A stretch of DNA of 64,000 nt from Mya arenaria (GCF_026914265.1 NC_069125.1:70262046-70326045); one strand, 5' to 3'. Counted from the first letter of the stretch, positions 1-12,569 are shown. The notes: generated by a model not told the origin, from the sequence alone. Numbers and translations: made by a program.

Positions 1-635
1 ATGTCAAAGAAATTGTGGACATAAATATGTATAAGGAACTATAACCACAGCATGGTCTCACTGAAATGACTTTTTCTACAATGAGCAATTCCAATTTAGG
101 ATCTTAGGACCGCAAGCTTGAATGGTGTATCCAATAAAGGTTCGTAAAAGTGTAATTCAATATATGAAATGAATGTTTTAAAGTATTGTATTATATTCGG
201 TAAATGAAAAACGTCATTTTTGTTGACCCGCGCTTACTGATCCATTCATGCTGTCAAAATTGCGCCGTTAATACCATATTCAAAAAGAAACCTCATAACG
301 AACCTAAAAATTTACCATTATTGAACAAAATAATTGACTTTCGTATAATCTGCCACCAACGTCCCTAACGTACCCAGCGTTCCTTACTTAGACTGCGGGA
401 CGTAACGTTTACAAGACATTACATGTTTTTTTAAGGATGGAAACATGGAAAATTGTACGAACATAATAAAACCTAGGCTAAGGATTCTTTGATTGTATGC
501 CGCAAAAAGGCGATTTGTTGTATATGTTATTGGCGTATTTCATGAATAAAGTAGACATACAGATAAAAGCTGTCACGTTCATGTCGACTTCATTGAAACA
601 ATCACACACTCAGAATCTCGTTCATGTATTTGCAG
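1..635. other. Non-coding: intron or upstream part of the first gene
   Basis: No supported exon, RNA gene or clear repeat was seen here. The stretch is AT-rich. It ends in a pyrimidine-rich tract and a TTTGCAG acceptor just before the first exon of the unrecognised gene, so it is most likely that gene's intron. The 107-residue open frame that starts at 497 crosses this acceptor in a different frame from the spliced product and is not supported. Confidence 0.5.
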
Positions 636-1955
636 GGCCATCAACAGTCCCATCTACAGCCATATACAGAGTCAGCTACGAGAGCGGCGAGTCGGGTAGG
701 TCTCCCTGGTACCATTGGGAGTGGGTACAACTGGTACAGACCGCGCCGGAAACATGCCAACTTCCTGCTGGCTTCCGGTCCAGCAGTATCATCAATACGT
801 TAACATGTGCCATTAATTGAAAACTATGGTAGTTTCACGCTGGAAAATTTGAAACCATTTGTATACGCTGCTCCAGAAGAACTAGGCTCTATAACGAGTT
901 AATAATGAGATCCAGAGAAGACCAGACAATCTGATCAATGGATCTTTTCAATATTAACCTTCGATCTCAATATTTCCTGCAATATGACATGATCCATTTG
1001 ATTGACCGATAAACTAAACATATAACAAAGAATATCCATATCACTTGTACCAGTAACTTGCTTTAGATCTGTGATTTTGTCTTACTGCAGATCGGCGTCG
1101 AGCACCGAGAGCAGCCGGGAATGGCCGAACGTGGACGAGGAGAGTCTGGAGGCCAGCAGCATCGACAGCCGCCTTGTGTCCATGCGCGAGCGGGGCAAGG
1201 CACTCAATCTGGCGCCCGTGCGCGAGTACACCGTGCCCTGCCTCCAAAAGAGCGACAAGATGGACGTCATTCAGATTAACCAATACCTTAATCTCACCAC
1301 ACCACCCACAAATTGTATCCAGTTTGAAATGGATGACACCAAGGTGAAACGCTATACCACGCGCAGCTCCACTGAAAGCCTGTTTCCTCTGTCCACTGTC
1401 CGCCGTGGAGCCCGCCCGCTCCGCTTGGGGAGTGCGGAATTTATAAAACCAGGAACTTTAATTCAAGACGCGAAATGGACACAAGAGAAGGGAAATGCCG
1501 CCAACCGTCCGTCCACCTCCACGCCCAGCACCGTGCCGGGAAACTTGATAGTAGGAAGCACTGCCCCGTCGCCCATCTTTCGAGCCAAGAGCGCAAAAAT
1601 GTCGCCGTATATACAATTTCAGAAAGAACAGCACAATCTCATAAAACCGCAGACGCCTCCGCAACACGTCGCCGGCCGGAAGATGACCGTCACTCTGACA
1701 GACCGCGGTGAGGCGTCGTCTGCTTCTAGAGAACGGCGCGGGAAATTCAGCTACACACATGCAGCGAAACCCGAAAAACCACCGCCTATTGTAAAAACGG
1801 CAACTGTTATGGACTTTAACACACAGTACCAAAATCCGATGCGCGAACGTATGAAAACGATAACTTTAGACGTCAACCATCTCGGTATACGGGGCACTAC
1901 GTTCAAGCGGAGTGAAGAAATAGCGGTGTATAAAATAAGTGGAAGGACGCACTAG
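636..1955 (+). CDS. Unrecognised basic Ser/Thr-rich protein, last two exons (5' partial)
   Basis: Two exons are supported: 636-695 (acceptor TTTGCAG, donor GTAGGT) and 1091-1955 (acceptor TTACTGCAG, stop TAG at 1953-1955). They join in phase through a split Gly codon and give about 308 residues. The start lies to the left of the window. The product is hydrophilic, basic and rich in Ser, Thr, Pro and Arg, with no signal peptide, membrane segment or zinc motif. Two short stretches look more ordered: one around DVIQINQYLNL and the C-terminal ITLDVNHLGI region. This suggests an intracellular, largely disordered tail. The exon is clearly richer in G+C than its surroundings, which supports real coding. 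I do not recognise the family. A polyadenylation signal AATAAA sits at 2109-2114. LENG1 lies tail to tail downstream. Confidence 0.7.
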
Positions 1956-2759
1956 AGGGATTTCAAACCAGTGACATTTGTTTGAATGGGTCCGACTCAA
2001 AATTAGTAACAAGCTAGAAGTCAGGTGCAATCTATTTTATGCAAATTTGACCTCCAATTATGTATTATAAGAGCACAACTTAATCTGAGACATGAAGTGT
2101 TGCTTTGAAATAAATGTACAAATAAGTAGAATATGAAATAAGTGTTTCTACGAATTAGGCACACATGACCTTGACCTTAGGAATGAGAGCACAATCTAAA
2201 GCGGAAAACACCTTCCAAGAGTGATCATCATGCTGCCTAAAACGGGCACTGTTGACTGAAACAAAAACAGGGAAAACATAAGAATATTTTTTTTGACAGA
2301 AAGGAGAAGTTTGCTTCATTAATGACAAAGGCAGGAGGGTATTTCTGTATTTTATTTTGTTTTATACAACAAAAAAGACACTTATTTAGAAATAAAACAG
2401 ATGAAAATTATAAAATCTATAGGTACCTTATATGTAAACAAGAGCACTGCAAGCGGATGCCAACGCTCCTCTGTTATTTTTCAGTAAAAAAGGGGACACA
2501 ATACAACACTTATTTCAGTCAGAGTTGTTTGGCCTTGCTACATGTGTGCATATAGTCTCATGCAACATACATACTACAGTTTCAACAGAATAACTTGAAC
2601 ATTTTTGAGTTGTGCCCAAGGTTAAACCTGACCACACGAAGGTTATCACAACTCATTTCACTCCGAAAAAACGGCAAGCTAAGAACAATCTACAAAGTTC
2701 AACAGTTTAAGCCAACATTATAAATACATGAACAATTATGTGCAGATCAAATGTTTAAA
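1956..2759. other. 3' UTR and convergent intergenic region
   Basis: This lies between two convergent genes. It holds the 3' UTR of the left gene, with AATAAA at 2109-2114, and presumably the 3' UTR of LENG1 on the other strand. A TGACCTTGACCTTAGG stretch near 2167 resembles the dispersed mollusc repeat sequence found elsewhere in the window. No other gene was seen. Confidence 0.5.
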
Positions 2760-5700
2760 TTAATATCTATCAGTGAACTCATGAGGTCTTTTACGTTTTG
2801 GTTTTCTCACAAATTCTGGGTTAAACTGAGAGTTATATCCCCTGTCCCTCTCACTGATTGGCTCTTCAATGTCCTTGACCTTTGACCCCTGACCAGAGAA
2901 CATATCTCTGACCTTCTGTCTCTCCATCTGCTCACGTTTTAACCTCTCTGCACGCAGCTGTTCGATGGTTTTACTGGATGATGAACTCTTTCTATGTTTT
3001 TCTTTGTCCTTGTTTTTCTTCTTTTTATGCTTTTTCGTGTGTGAACTGTCCTTAAAAACAAGACATAATATTTGGATCATAAGCAAATTCCTTGAAAATG
3101 AAGTTTATTCAATTTATATGAAAATATAAGCCCTGGCCACAATTTCGTTAACAAGCTTAAAGCTGCAATCTCACAGATTGAACGTTTTGACAACCTTTTT
3201 ATTGTTTATCTTGGAACGAGACAGTTTTTGCGAAAATCCGTGGAAACCATTTATGTAAGACTGCTGACAAAAATAAGCTCGCATATTTTTATATTTAAGT
3301 TCAAAAAATGATGTTTTAAGCAATTTTCTTAAACCATTAGTAAGGGTTTAAGCCATTAAACATTAATTTTTGAACGGAAATATGAAAATCTACAATCTGA
3401 TATTTTGTCAGCAATCTTGAATCATTGGTTTGCAGAAATTTATGCAAAGATTTGCTCTTTCCATGACAAAAAAAAAAGGTGTAATAATGTTATATCTGTG
3501 AGAGTGCAGCTTTAAGAAGCTTATTTCATTTTTAACTTAATCTTGATTTTACTTAATAACAAGAGCTGTCACAGAGACAGTGCCCTCGACCATTCCGCTA
3601 CTTCTAAGTTTAAGGATTGCAAAGTTTTTGTGAAACATGCATGGATCAATGTCAAATTAAATTACATGCAAAACCGTAACCAGAATTTCTAAGTGAAATA
3701 ATAAAGGGGCAACATTTACATTATAAACAGGATAGAGTTATTGTACTTGATTGTATAAAGTTTCAATGCAATACATCAAGTAGTTGCTGAGTTATTGACT
3801 TATATGTGCTTTCAAGCAAAATCTGTACCAAAAATACTAAGTCGAATAATAAAGGGGCAAAATTTATATTATATGTAAGAGATATCAAAATTGATTTTTG
3901 AAAAAAATGGATGGTTGGGAGCCCTAGTAGTATAAAGTTTCATTAAATTCATGATGTATCTGCTGAGACATTGACCCAAATGGGGTTACATGCATAACTT
4001 GAGCCATAATATCTAAGTTAAATAATAAAGGGCAATAATTAGCCTTATATGCAAAAAAGACTTATCTAACTTGGTTATTCAAGTACATGTAGGTTAGATA
4101 CTTAAATACCTTTGCGTAAAATCTCAATGCAATACATCTTGTAGTAGCTGATATATCAACCTGTTTGTTTTACATGCATTAACCTTAACCTGAATTTGTA
4201 AGTCCAATAATAAAGGGCAATAATTTGCATTAAATGCAAGATGAAAATATCTGACTTGATTAATCAAGCAGTATGGTTAGTTTGGAACACATGGCTGAAG
4301 TTTCAATGCAATACCTGATGTATTTGCTGAGATATTGACATAAATGTGGTAACATGCAAAAACTTAACCAGAATATGTAAGTTGAATAATAAAGGGCCAT
4401 AATTAACATTTAATGCAAAATAGAGTTATCTAACCTAGTTATTCAAGTAGGTTGGATGTTTGAGAACCATTGCTTATAGTCTCAAAAACAACAACAAGTA
4501 GCTGCTGAGATATTAACCTATATGTGCTTAACATGCAAAACATTAACCAGAATTTCAAAGTTCAATAATAAAGGCCCATTCTTTGCATCATACACAAAAT
4601 AGAGTTATCTTACTTATTGATTAAGTAAGTTGGAAAGTTGGGAACACATGTCTAAAGTTTAAAATTCAATAATGAATACTTCGAGATGAATGCAGTAAAG
4701 CATGGTAAATTTCAACGTAATTAAATCTAACATTGTTGCTATGCTAATGCTGGTTCATTCACATGCACTGAATGTGTATAAGATAGAAACTCATGTGACT
4801 TTACTTCTGACACATTCTTAAACTTATGGCACTTCATGCATACATGTAGATCTATAATGTCGTTCAATGGAAGATAATGTCAAATACCTTCTGCAGAATA
4901 GGGAAAGTAACAAGTGTGACAGCCTTCAAGCAGAAACATGAAGGTTACTATGTAGTATATGTGACAACCATGAATGACCCTTGAGATGAAAACTAAAATG
5001 GCATGTAGCCGAGTTTGATCAAAATCTGATTAAAAGTGACAACGTTACAGCTGAGAAACAAATTATTACTTTGAAATCACTATCAGTCTTCATTAATCAC
5101 ATAGTGTGACCTTGACTTTTGAGGTGAGAGCCCCAATTCTATGGCACATTCCCTTGCTACTCCACATTCAGTGATGTTTGATTCAAACCTGATTAACAGT
5201 CAAAGTTATAGATGAAACAGGATGTTAACAAATGAACTGACAGAAAGATAAACAGTGCAACTACCGGTACTGTATATACCTCACTTCAGGGACATAAAAA
5301 ACACTAAAAACAGTAAAAAAATTAGGGAATTGCTGCTATTTATATCTTATTAACATCTACCATCTACTTCATGACTTTCTCTGCAGTATCATGGCAAAAA
5401 AGTACCACTCTATGTATGCACTATGAATCAAAGTCATATTGTCCAATATACATTGTCCCCTAAAACCTGGACTATGTCCCCTCACTTTGTGTCTGTCCGT
5501 GTGCTTGTGTTTGGTGTGCAGGTACGAGGACATCTGTCTCAGTGGATCATGGCTCTCCTTTAACTTACGGTCCTTTACATCACTGGAAACAAAGCACATA
5601 CATTTATTCACATGGAATAGAACTTAAATGGTATGCTGATTTATTTAAGGTAATGGTACAAGGTTTTTTCATCCCACCATCTGATGAAGAAAATACAAAA

Positions 5701-8700
5701 GCTTTACAAGAGTTTTTATTTGACAATATCATAACCAGTATACTAGTATGTCATTAGGATTAAAAACCATTTAGCATTCCTGTAATATAACCAGTATTTA
5801 TATAATATAACCAGTATTTATTAGACCAGTATTGATCTTCCGTGAGGATCAAACCAAAGGCCATCTAATCCAATGATCAGCTAGCCAGTAGGCCCAAATT
5901 ACATGTACAAGTTGTGAATTTATCAACACATGCCATTTAAGATGGAAGTAACATAGTTGTGCTAAGAAGCATTCTTAAACACCCATTATTTATTCAAAAT
6001 ATTGATAGTATCTCAGACTTCTCTCAGTTACAAGACATAGCATGCTTCTAAAGTAAACAAATTAAGCATAAAGTTTGTCAGTGCAATACCAATGCCAGTG
6101 TGAACATTTCATTTGCAAAAGAAACTGTAATGAATTCTTACAACTTACAATTTCTCCTCTTTAGTCAATTCTTTTCTTTTTGCAAGGTACCAGGGTGTTT
6201 TCTCTGAAAAACCAGAATTTAAAGGTAAAATTAAAGAATCAACTTTATTATAAATATAGATAACACCTGGTTTATTATTAATTTGGTACCTGAAAAACAT
6301 CACCATGAAGATCTTCTTTACAATAAGATTGAGTCAAATTGTCAAATGTTGGATGATATTGATAGTAGAGATCAAAGAAATATTGTTCATGCATTAAACC
6401 AGTAATATCCTATATTATATGCATATCTTTTGTTACAATGACAGGCAACAATGTGATCCCTTTACTACAAACTAAAAACCATTATAATGTACTATTTCTC
6501 TCCTCTCTTGGATAACTATGAGTAGGTTTACCTTTAAGACAAGAGAAGTTTTGAAAAGAGTTTAAGACACAGTTCCGATATGAAATAATAATACCTGGAG
6601 GACTAACCAATTTCTCTTTTAAAAACAATTTTACCAATACCAGCCCATGATCATAAAATAACACTAGTTGGCAATACAAAGTTTGAAATCATAACTAAAT
6701 CCTAACCTTGTGTCTCAACAGCACTCTGGCCGAGGTATGTAAGCAGGCCTATATCCTTCTCCCACTTCTCTTTCTCCGCAGCTTTCTCCGCCTCATGATC
6801 CTTATTGGTCCCTTGTTTCTCCTCCTGGAACATGTCAATACAAGATGATAAGGGCTTTAAGTGTCCATTTTTTCCATTTGCAACATCTGAATATGGAAAA
6901 GAGAAAAAAACTAAAGTCTGATAAATGTGTATTGCATTTTTTAAGAGTATTTCCGATTCATTTCATAGTTAACCTTGACCTATTTTACAACAATTGTTAA
7001 CATGACATTAGGTGATACTAAGTCACTCTCATTGGCATGATGTTGGGCAAATGTTTGGTCTTGTGTTGTGAGGGAAACTGGAGAACCAAGATAAAAACCC
7101 ACTTGTCTGGCTTCGTGATCACCATCCAAGCTCACATGCACCCAGAACAGGAATTGAACCCGGGTTCCCTTGGTGAGAAGTAAAAGCCCTAACCACTGTG
7201 TTTACCACACAACCATATCTCTAAAAAGTTCCCAAACAACTTGAAATGGTTCCTACCCCTGCCTCAAGTTCCTTGAAGAAATTGATGTGCCCTGTGGCGG
7301 TGTAGAGGTCTCTGGATGTTTCTGCGATACTGCTACTGCCAGGGGCTACAAGACGGTCACCAGATGGTTCTGCAAGACTGCTGTTGCCAGGAGCTACAAT
7401 ATGACAGTCAAAGATTCAACGTAACAGAACAAACTTTTTTGCACAATTGTTTGTTAGAAAATTCTTAATTTATAGTATTCATTACTATTAAAGGAATAAG
7501 AGGAAATGCTCAAACATTTCTTTTAATCTTGCAGCTCACTGAAATTTTTCAAAAGAATTATATGATCTATTCCATTCAAAATGGTTTCTGAATTTTTTTC
7601 TTTCAAATGTGAAATGTCCAATCAAAATACATATATGCAATGAAGAGAATTAAATAACTTTGCATTTATATTATATATTTTTCCAAATAAAGTGCAATCA
7701 ACCTTTTAGACAATTGTGCATACAGTGTTTGTTTCAGAAGCTGTCCAAGTTGTAGAACTGTTTATACTACTTACTTTCTTCAATTCTTCGTCTTTTGTTG
7801 GCTGAGTCTTCAATGGCTGTTCCATCTTTGTCTCTGGCCCTTTTTCGTAGCAAGTCTGTTCTAGCCTCTTGTTCCTAATGAATTATAAGATTATCATCAG
7901 ATAACATCAAAAGTTTGCACTTGACATATGAATTCAACAATATTATATTAAGCTCTGTCAAGCCTTTTAACAGCCTATAATATTAAAATCACTGCTATTC
8001 AAGTTGATTTATAGACTGAAATGTAACTTTATTTTACTGTAATGAATTAAGATAATCAATTTATTCCGAAGGATCTAAATATATTTGCAGTAGAAGAAGA
8101 TGAACAACTTGAGACTGAACGCACAGCAAGAGCTATCTTTCTTTGCCTTTCTTTCTCCTCATCTGCTGCTTTTGCCTCATCTCTTCGTACACGCTCAATA
8201 TTCTTCTTTGTGCGTACATGCCAGCTGAAATGAAATGGTACATGTTGGTTTATTATGAGTGTATAATTTAATGACCACACAATCTGTAGTTTTTTGTTCC
8301 ATCAAAGACCATGCTGACTAAGTCCAAAAATTGGTGTAATCAATTAGAGTGTGTTGCTGGAATTATTTTATAAATGATAAAATTAATAGTCAAAAGATTA
8401 TAATCTTGCTCAGGGCAATAATAATTGACTTAAGTGAATTTGTTAAATAAATTAATGCTATGAATTGACATGATGATTTTATAATCTAGGTAATCTTTTC
8501 TTATCATTTATGTATGTAAGAGCAATAAATAAATAAATAAATGTAAGTAAATACTAATTCAGATTTCTTTTTTTTTTTTAGTCTTATATTAAAAATGTTG
8601 ATATTGTGCTCAGTTTCATTGAAAACAAATCCCCTGGTCTGATATGATATCAACATTGCATGGAATTCAGCCCAAAATCCCTATGAAGCCTCTCAGAAAT

Positions 8701-9358
8701 ATGGCATCTATTATGCACCAGTCAATTGTAATCATGCCCCCCCCACCAGATTCGGGCAATAGCCGGGACTTTGACTTTGGTCCAGCCAATCTCAGGTAAA
8801 ATCCCCGCCCTGCGAAGACAAACTGCTGGTAAAATCCCTGACAAATGCCTGCATTCCCCCCCCCCCCCGAGACATTCTAGATAAGGCCCATTCCACGCTA
8901 TTTTTGGTGCAAAAACAAATCCACTGCATTCATTAGGCACTGCAGGTCATCTGGAAGGTAAAAACATGGCCCATTTCCCCTGCTTTCTCCAATATACCCC
9001 TGGACTTCAAGGGGGGGGGGGCGTGGTTAATAATGGACTAGTCCATTATGGAATAATAATACTGCATATGGTTAGATATAGTTGTTTTATTTTAATCATA
9101 AAATTAATATAAAAACCTACCACCCAGGCCTGTATTCTGCTTTATAGAATCTATATAATTGATTTTTGTTTTTCACAAATAAAATATGTTCATCCGAATT
9201 GTAGTGGTCCGAATAATGGTCGCAAGAAATAAGTAGAAAATCACATATATATTTACCAAAAACGTATACATATTCGAAAGATAATAACAATTAACATGTT
9301 TCACTCATGAATAATTATAAAATGTATAAATATACCTTTTATGTGGTAAAATATTCAT
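2760..9358 (-). CDS. LENG1: LENG1 homologue (leukocyte receptor cluster member 1, CIR N-terminal domain protein)
   Basis: Eight coding exons on the minus strand join in phase: 9336-9358, 8125-8224, 7775-7874, 7257-7393, 6707-6824, 6149-6203, 5486-5582 and 2760-3050. They give 306 residues against about 264 in human. The start MNILPHK followed by [18 protein letters not shown] matches the conserved LENG1 N terminus, which belongs to the CIR N-terminal domain family. Further conserved blocks are [45 protein letters not shown] and the C-terminal [10 protein letters not shown] Lys/His-rich nuclear-type stretch precedes LRAERL. The family is nuclear and linked to pre-mRNA processing complexes; its exact role is poorly known. 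The last intron (3051-5485) carries a foldback MITE and a ~180-bp tandem repeat. Exon boundaries were chosen by GT-AG sites and phase. Confidence 0.93.
3157..3515. mobile_element. Foldback MITE, family A, copy 1
   Basis: A ~359-bp element in the last LENG1 intron. The ends are inverted repeats: the left reads TTAAAGCTGCAATCTCACAG, and the right end on the other strand reads TTAAAGCTGCACTCTCACAG. The complementarity runs through most of the element, so the whole unit can fold into one long hairpin. Both ends are bordered by TTAA, which would fit a piggyBac-type target site, but another copy does not keep TTAA and the superfamily is left open. It has no coding capacity. Relatives lie at about 12570-12919, 15295-15644 and 58435-58792. 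Confidence 0.8.
3562..4680. repeat. Diverged ~180-bp tandem repeat element with CAAGAGCTGTCACAG head
   Basis: After a head reading AACAAGAGCTGTCACAGAGA near 3561, about six diverged units follow. Each is marked by a version of AAGTTGAATAATAAAGGGC (near 3690, 3840, 4015, 4203, 4380 and 4560) and by GCTGAGATATTGAC. The head resembles those of the ~182-bp elements at 24591 and 28731, so the three may belong to one class of elements with internal tandem units. The units here are much more diverged, hence older. Confidence 0.6.
7080..7215 (-). repeat. tRNA-derived SINE fragment
   Basis: In LENG1 intron 4, read on the minus strand, there is a box A-like TGGTTAGGGCTTTTAC and a box B-like GGGTTCAATTCC at tRNA-like spacing. 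The arms do not form a full cloverleaf, so this is a SINE head rather than a tRNA gene. Confidence 0.4.
8722..9030. repeat. Poly-C/poly-G rich repeat in LENG1 intron 1
   Basis: Runs of 8 to 12 C residues (near 8737 and 8866) and a run of G residues (near 9011) lie in GC-rich sequence containing GTAAAATCCC twice. The composition contrasts sharply with the AT-rich intron, which suggests an inserted repeat. The 72-residue open frame over it is not supported as a gene. Confidence 0.4.
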
Positions 9359-9387
9359 TTTTCACAAGTGTAGTGCAGAATGGGACG

Positions 9388-9565
9388 TTGGGCTAGAATA
9401 TCCCGACTGACTAGACTGGTACCTTATTCTCCTTTCTACAAAAATATTTTTATCAAAAAGTAACGAAGGGTACCAGTCTACGACTGACAGTCTGGACATT
9501 CGGAACTCCTCGGCCATTTATATCGAAAACAACAATAAAAATAGCCGAGGACTTCCGAATACATT
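9388..9565. repeat. Two small foldback sequences just 5' of LENG1
   Basis: The first hairpin pairs AGACTGGTACC near 9414 with GGTACCAGTCT near 9470. The second pairs TTCGGAACTCCTCGGCC near 9499 with GGCCGAGG/CTTCCGAA-type sequence near 9547. The second is a shortened relative of the Mutator-like MITE at 30018-30356, whose ends carry the same CATTCGGA...CTCCTCGG sequence. They lie within about 200 bp of the LENG1 start and may affect its promoter. Confidence 0.55.
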
Positions 9566-9837
9566 TTGGAAATCCCAAGACTGCATATATGATCACGTGA
9601 TGTACACACCAATGACCCTACTTTAACAAAAATAAAACAAGTAAGTTTTTAGATAAAAAATTAAAATCAATGACTTAGAAGATATGAATACGGTCTTATT
9701 TTGCTGAAGACTGTACATAGAAGTGTTTTGAAGGTCTGTGTTCACCCAATATATATCAGATATCCCTGTACAAACTCAATTACTCATACAGTAGAACAAA
9801 TGTAGGCAGTAATGAACCAGGTAATATGTAATCTTCT

Positions 9838-10395
9838 AGAGCTCGAACCGAAGACAGGCGAGACACTAGCTCGGCGCTCTTACCAACTGAGCTAATAGGG
9901 CGGCTCGTTCCAACCCACACACACTCCTCCCCCATTAATATTTATGGCTGATCCAGGCACTCTTTCCGCCAGTTTAATACACCTCCGAGGAGTGTAGTCT
10001 ACCTAAATGGCGACGAGTTTTTTTGAAGATTTTTTTACTATGGCAGACTCAAGAATTCCACCATCATCTGGAACACCTGGGCCATTTTTATTGAAAACAA
10101 AGTAAACCTGGGAGGAAAAGTGCGCCCGGTGTGGGGCTCGAACCCTTGACCGCCGGAACACTAGCACAGAGCTCTAACCAACTGAGCTAACCGGGTGGCT
10201 GGTTCTAACCCACACGCACTACACTCCTCCCCCCATTAACCTTTTAGGCTGATGGAGGCACTCCTGCCCTTAACCGCTGCCACCAGTAAAGTAAACCTGG
10301 GAGGAAAAGTGCGCCCGGTGTGGGGCTGGAACCCTCGACTGCCAGAACACTAGCATGGAGCTCTAACCAACTGAGCTAACCGGGCGGCTGATTCT
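9838..10395 (-). repeat. Cluster of three tRNA-like SINE heads
   Basis: Three tRNA-like units lie on the minus strand at about 9838-9910, 10128-10200 and 10310-10395. Each has a box A like TTAGCTCAGTTGGTTAGAGC and a box B like GGGTTCGAGCCC. Between units the sequence CCCACACNCACTAC...CTCCTCCCC recurs. The anticodon arms are not well paired, so these are pseudo-tRNA SINE modules in tandem. A ~100-bp direct repeat brackets the cluster (about 9530-9635 and 10411-10515). Confidence 0.6.
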
Positions 10396-10532
10396 AACCC
10401 ACACACACTACAACAACAATAAAAATAGCCGAGAAGTTCCGAAATAATTTGGGAAATCCCAAGACTGCACAATCATGATCACGTGATGTACACACCACTG
10501 ACCCTATTTTAACATCAGACTGAACCCATACC

Positions 10533-10835
10533 TGTCTCCCCGGTTAGCTCAATCGGTAGAGCGTTGGACTCTGAATCGTACAACCCAGGTTCGATTCCTG
10601 GGCGGACCAGTTCACTTCTGTTGTGATTGGTTATGAAATAATTTCTACGACCAATCACACTGTACCACTGCCCCTAGCATGTACAGAAATGGTCAGTTCC
10701 TTGCAGAGGTGAAGGCACCTAGTACTGGTTCTGTCCGGGATAGGTGTGCAGTGTTTGAACTGTCACTCTGGGACCCTTCAATGTGCTCACTCCGGGACCC
10801 GGAGTATAAACTACTAACAACACCACATACCTGTC
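10533..10835 (+). repeat. tRNA-derived SINE, plus strand
   Basis: The head resembles a tRNA: box A around TTAGCTCAATCGGTAGAGC (10544-10562) and box B GGTTCGATTCC (10588-10598), with a CTCTGAATC anticodon-loop-like segment. The acceptor and anticodon stems pair imperfectly, so it is not called a working tRNA gene. A ~220-bp unrelated body follows up to the start of LINE-like sequence. Confidence 0.6.
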
Positions 10836-11939
10836 TCATCTGGAGTCCCCCAGGGATCTGTACTGAGGCCACTTCTCTTCTTAGTCAACATTAATGACCT
10901 TCCTCAGTTTGTTCAATCCAAAGTCAGACTATTTGCTGATGATACTGCCATTTATTTGACTCTGTCAACAGCAACACAATCAGAAATTCTCCCAAAAGAT
11001 CTTGACACACTTGAACATTGGAGCTATGAATGGTACATGGAATTTAACCCATCTTAATGTCAAGTCGTTCACATAACAAGGGCCACATAACAAGGGACAA
11101 AAACCCCAATTCCAACACAGTACACTCTTCACCATTGCTTACTAGAATCTGTATCCTCAGCAAAATATCTTGGTGTTAATCTGTCCTCAGATCTATTGTG
11201 GGACACACACATAAATCACATCTCTAAGAAGGCAAACAACACATTGGGCTTCCTGAGGAGAAACATTAAGGTACACTCTGAACCACTGAAATCTTCTACC
11301 TACAAAGTTCTTGTCTGCCCAGAGCTTGAATATTGCTCAACAGTTTGGTGTCCTTTCACTGATACCCACATATACCAACACGAATCTGTCCAACGTAGGG
11401 CTGCTAGATAGGCCAAACATGACTTTAGACAAACATCCAGTGTCACAGACATGATGCAGTCTTTACAGTGGTGTAGGCTTGATCATAGAAGAATAGATAA
11501 CAGGCTTTCTCTTATGTACAAAATAACACATAACCTTATAGCAATCCCTATCTCTGGCTACCTTATCCCACTAACAAGACCATCTCGACATGATCACAGC
11601 TCCTCTTACAGATTAATATCTGCCATCACCGACTACTACAAATTCTCTTTCTTCCCAAGAGCTGTCTTCCATTGGAACAACCTCCCACCCAACAAAGTGG
11701 CCTGCCATACCCTGGAGCAGTTCAATCAGGCTGTCTGCCAGATTGATCATGTCTCGCCATTAGGAGCTATCAAGACTCTTTTACTTTTTAAACCTAATCT
11801 GTACCTCCTTTTTTTAACTTTGTTTTTAAAAAGTACTGTTTCTTTCACAACTTTTACTAACATTCTTGCAGTTTGATGCGCAAATGTCTAGGTCCCCAGT
11901 AGGTTTTGACATTAATGGAAGATAGATAGATAGATAGAC
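10836..11939 (+). mobile_element. 5'-truncated non-LTR retrotransposon (Jockey/CR1/L2-like LINE)
   Basis: The reverse transcriptase region is readable from SGVPQGSVL (motif near 10840) through INDLPQF to the catalytic FADD box (about 10930-10941). It continues through AKYLGVNL and the C-terminal block with LTRPSRHDHSSSYR, KFSFFPRAVFHWNNLP and LEQFNQAV. The frame is broken by several stops (for example near 11055 and 11409) and needs shifts, so it is dead. The 3' end is a (GATA)n tail at about 11922-11938, the short microsatellite tail typical of CR1/L2-type LINEs. All sequence 5' of the late palm domain is missing. The last ~250 bp are repeated at 14411-14664 because of the tandem duplication. 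Confidence 0.85.
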
Positions 11940-12569
11940 ATCCCAGCAGTGTAAATTCAAATTTCTATGAAAAATATTATTGCCTACTATTAAACACATT
12001 TTTATTTATGTCATAACGCCCAAAAAACATGTTCATATATCATAAAACAGTAACATGTGTCGATTGTTTATCAAGTATCCCGATATCTGTAAATCTGGGA
12101 CAAATCTGACGGGTTATGTACATGTATAAAACGGCATTCGTGACCAAGAATATATTTAGTGTGAAAATAACGACTCTATTGACAAATTCAATCCAGTTTA
12201 GATCACTGTCCAATATGTATTGAACAATTTTGTCATTATTATTCAACATTGATGCATAATATTACTATATATTCTTTGCACAGTGTTAAATGGTAGAGAG
12301 TTGTAGTGTTACAGGGATACATAAGAAATGTTAAAATAATAAAAAAGTATCCCTGATCGCTCATTAAAGTATCCCAGATCGCTCATTATTGAAGCTAAGG
12401 AAAGTGTGCCTAGTGCGCTCCTTGAACCCATGACCACCGCAACAGTAGCATGGAGATCAAACCAACTGAGCTTACCGGGTAGCTGGTTCTGATCCACGGG
12501 CTTCACACACTGCAGATCTGTAGTGTTATAAAGGAGACCTAACACCTTCCAAAACCCCTCTTTCCGTTA

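Noticed and set aside
1458-1832. 124-residue minus-strand frame and the 1475-1711 plus-strand frame
   Set aside because: Both are shadows of the GC-rich terminal exon in other frames.
10541-10609. Possible functional tRNA gene
   Set aside because: Boxes A and B are good, but the anticodon and acceptor stems pair poorly and the head is joined to a SINE-like body; called a tRNA-derived SINE.
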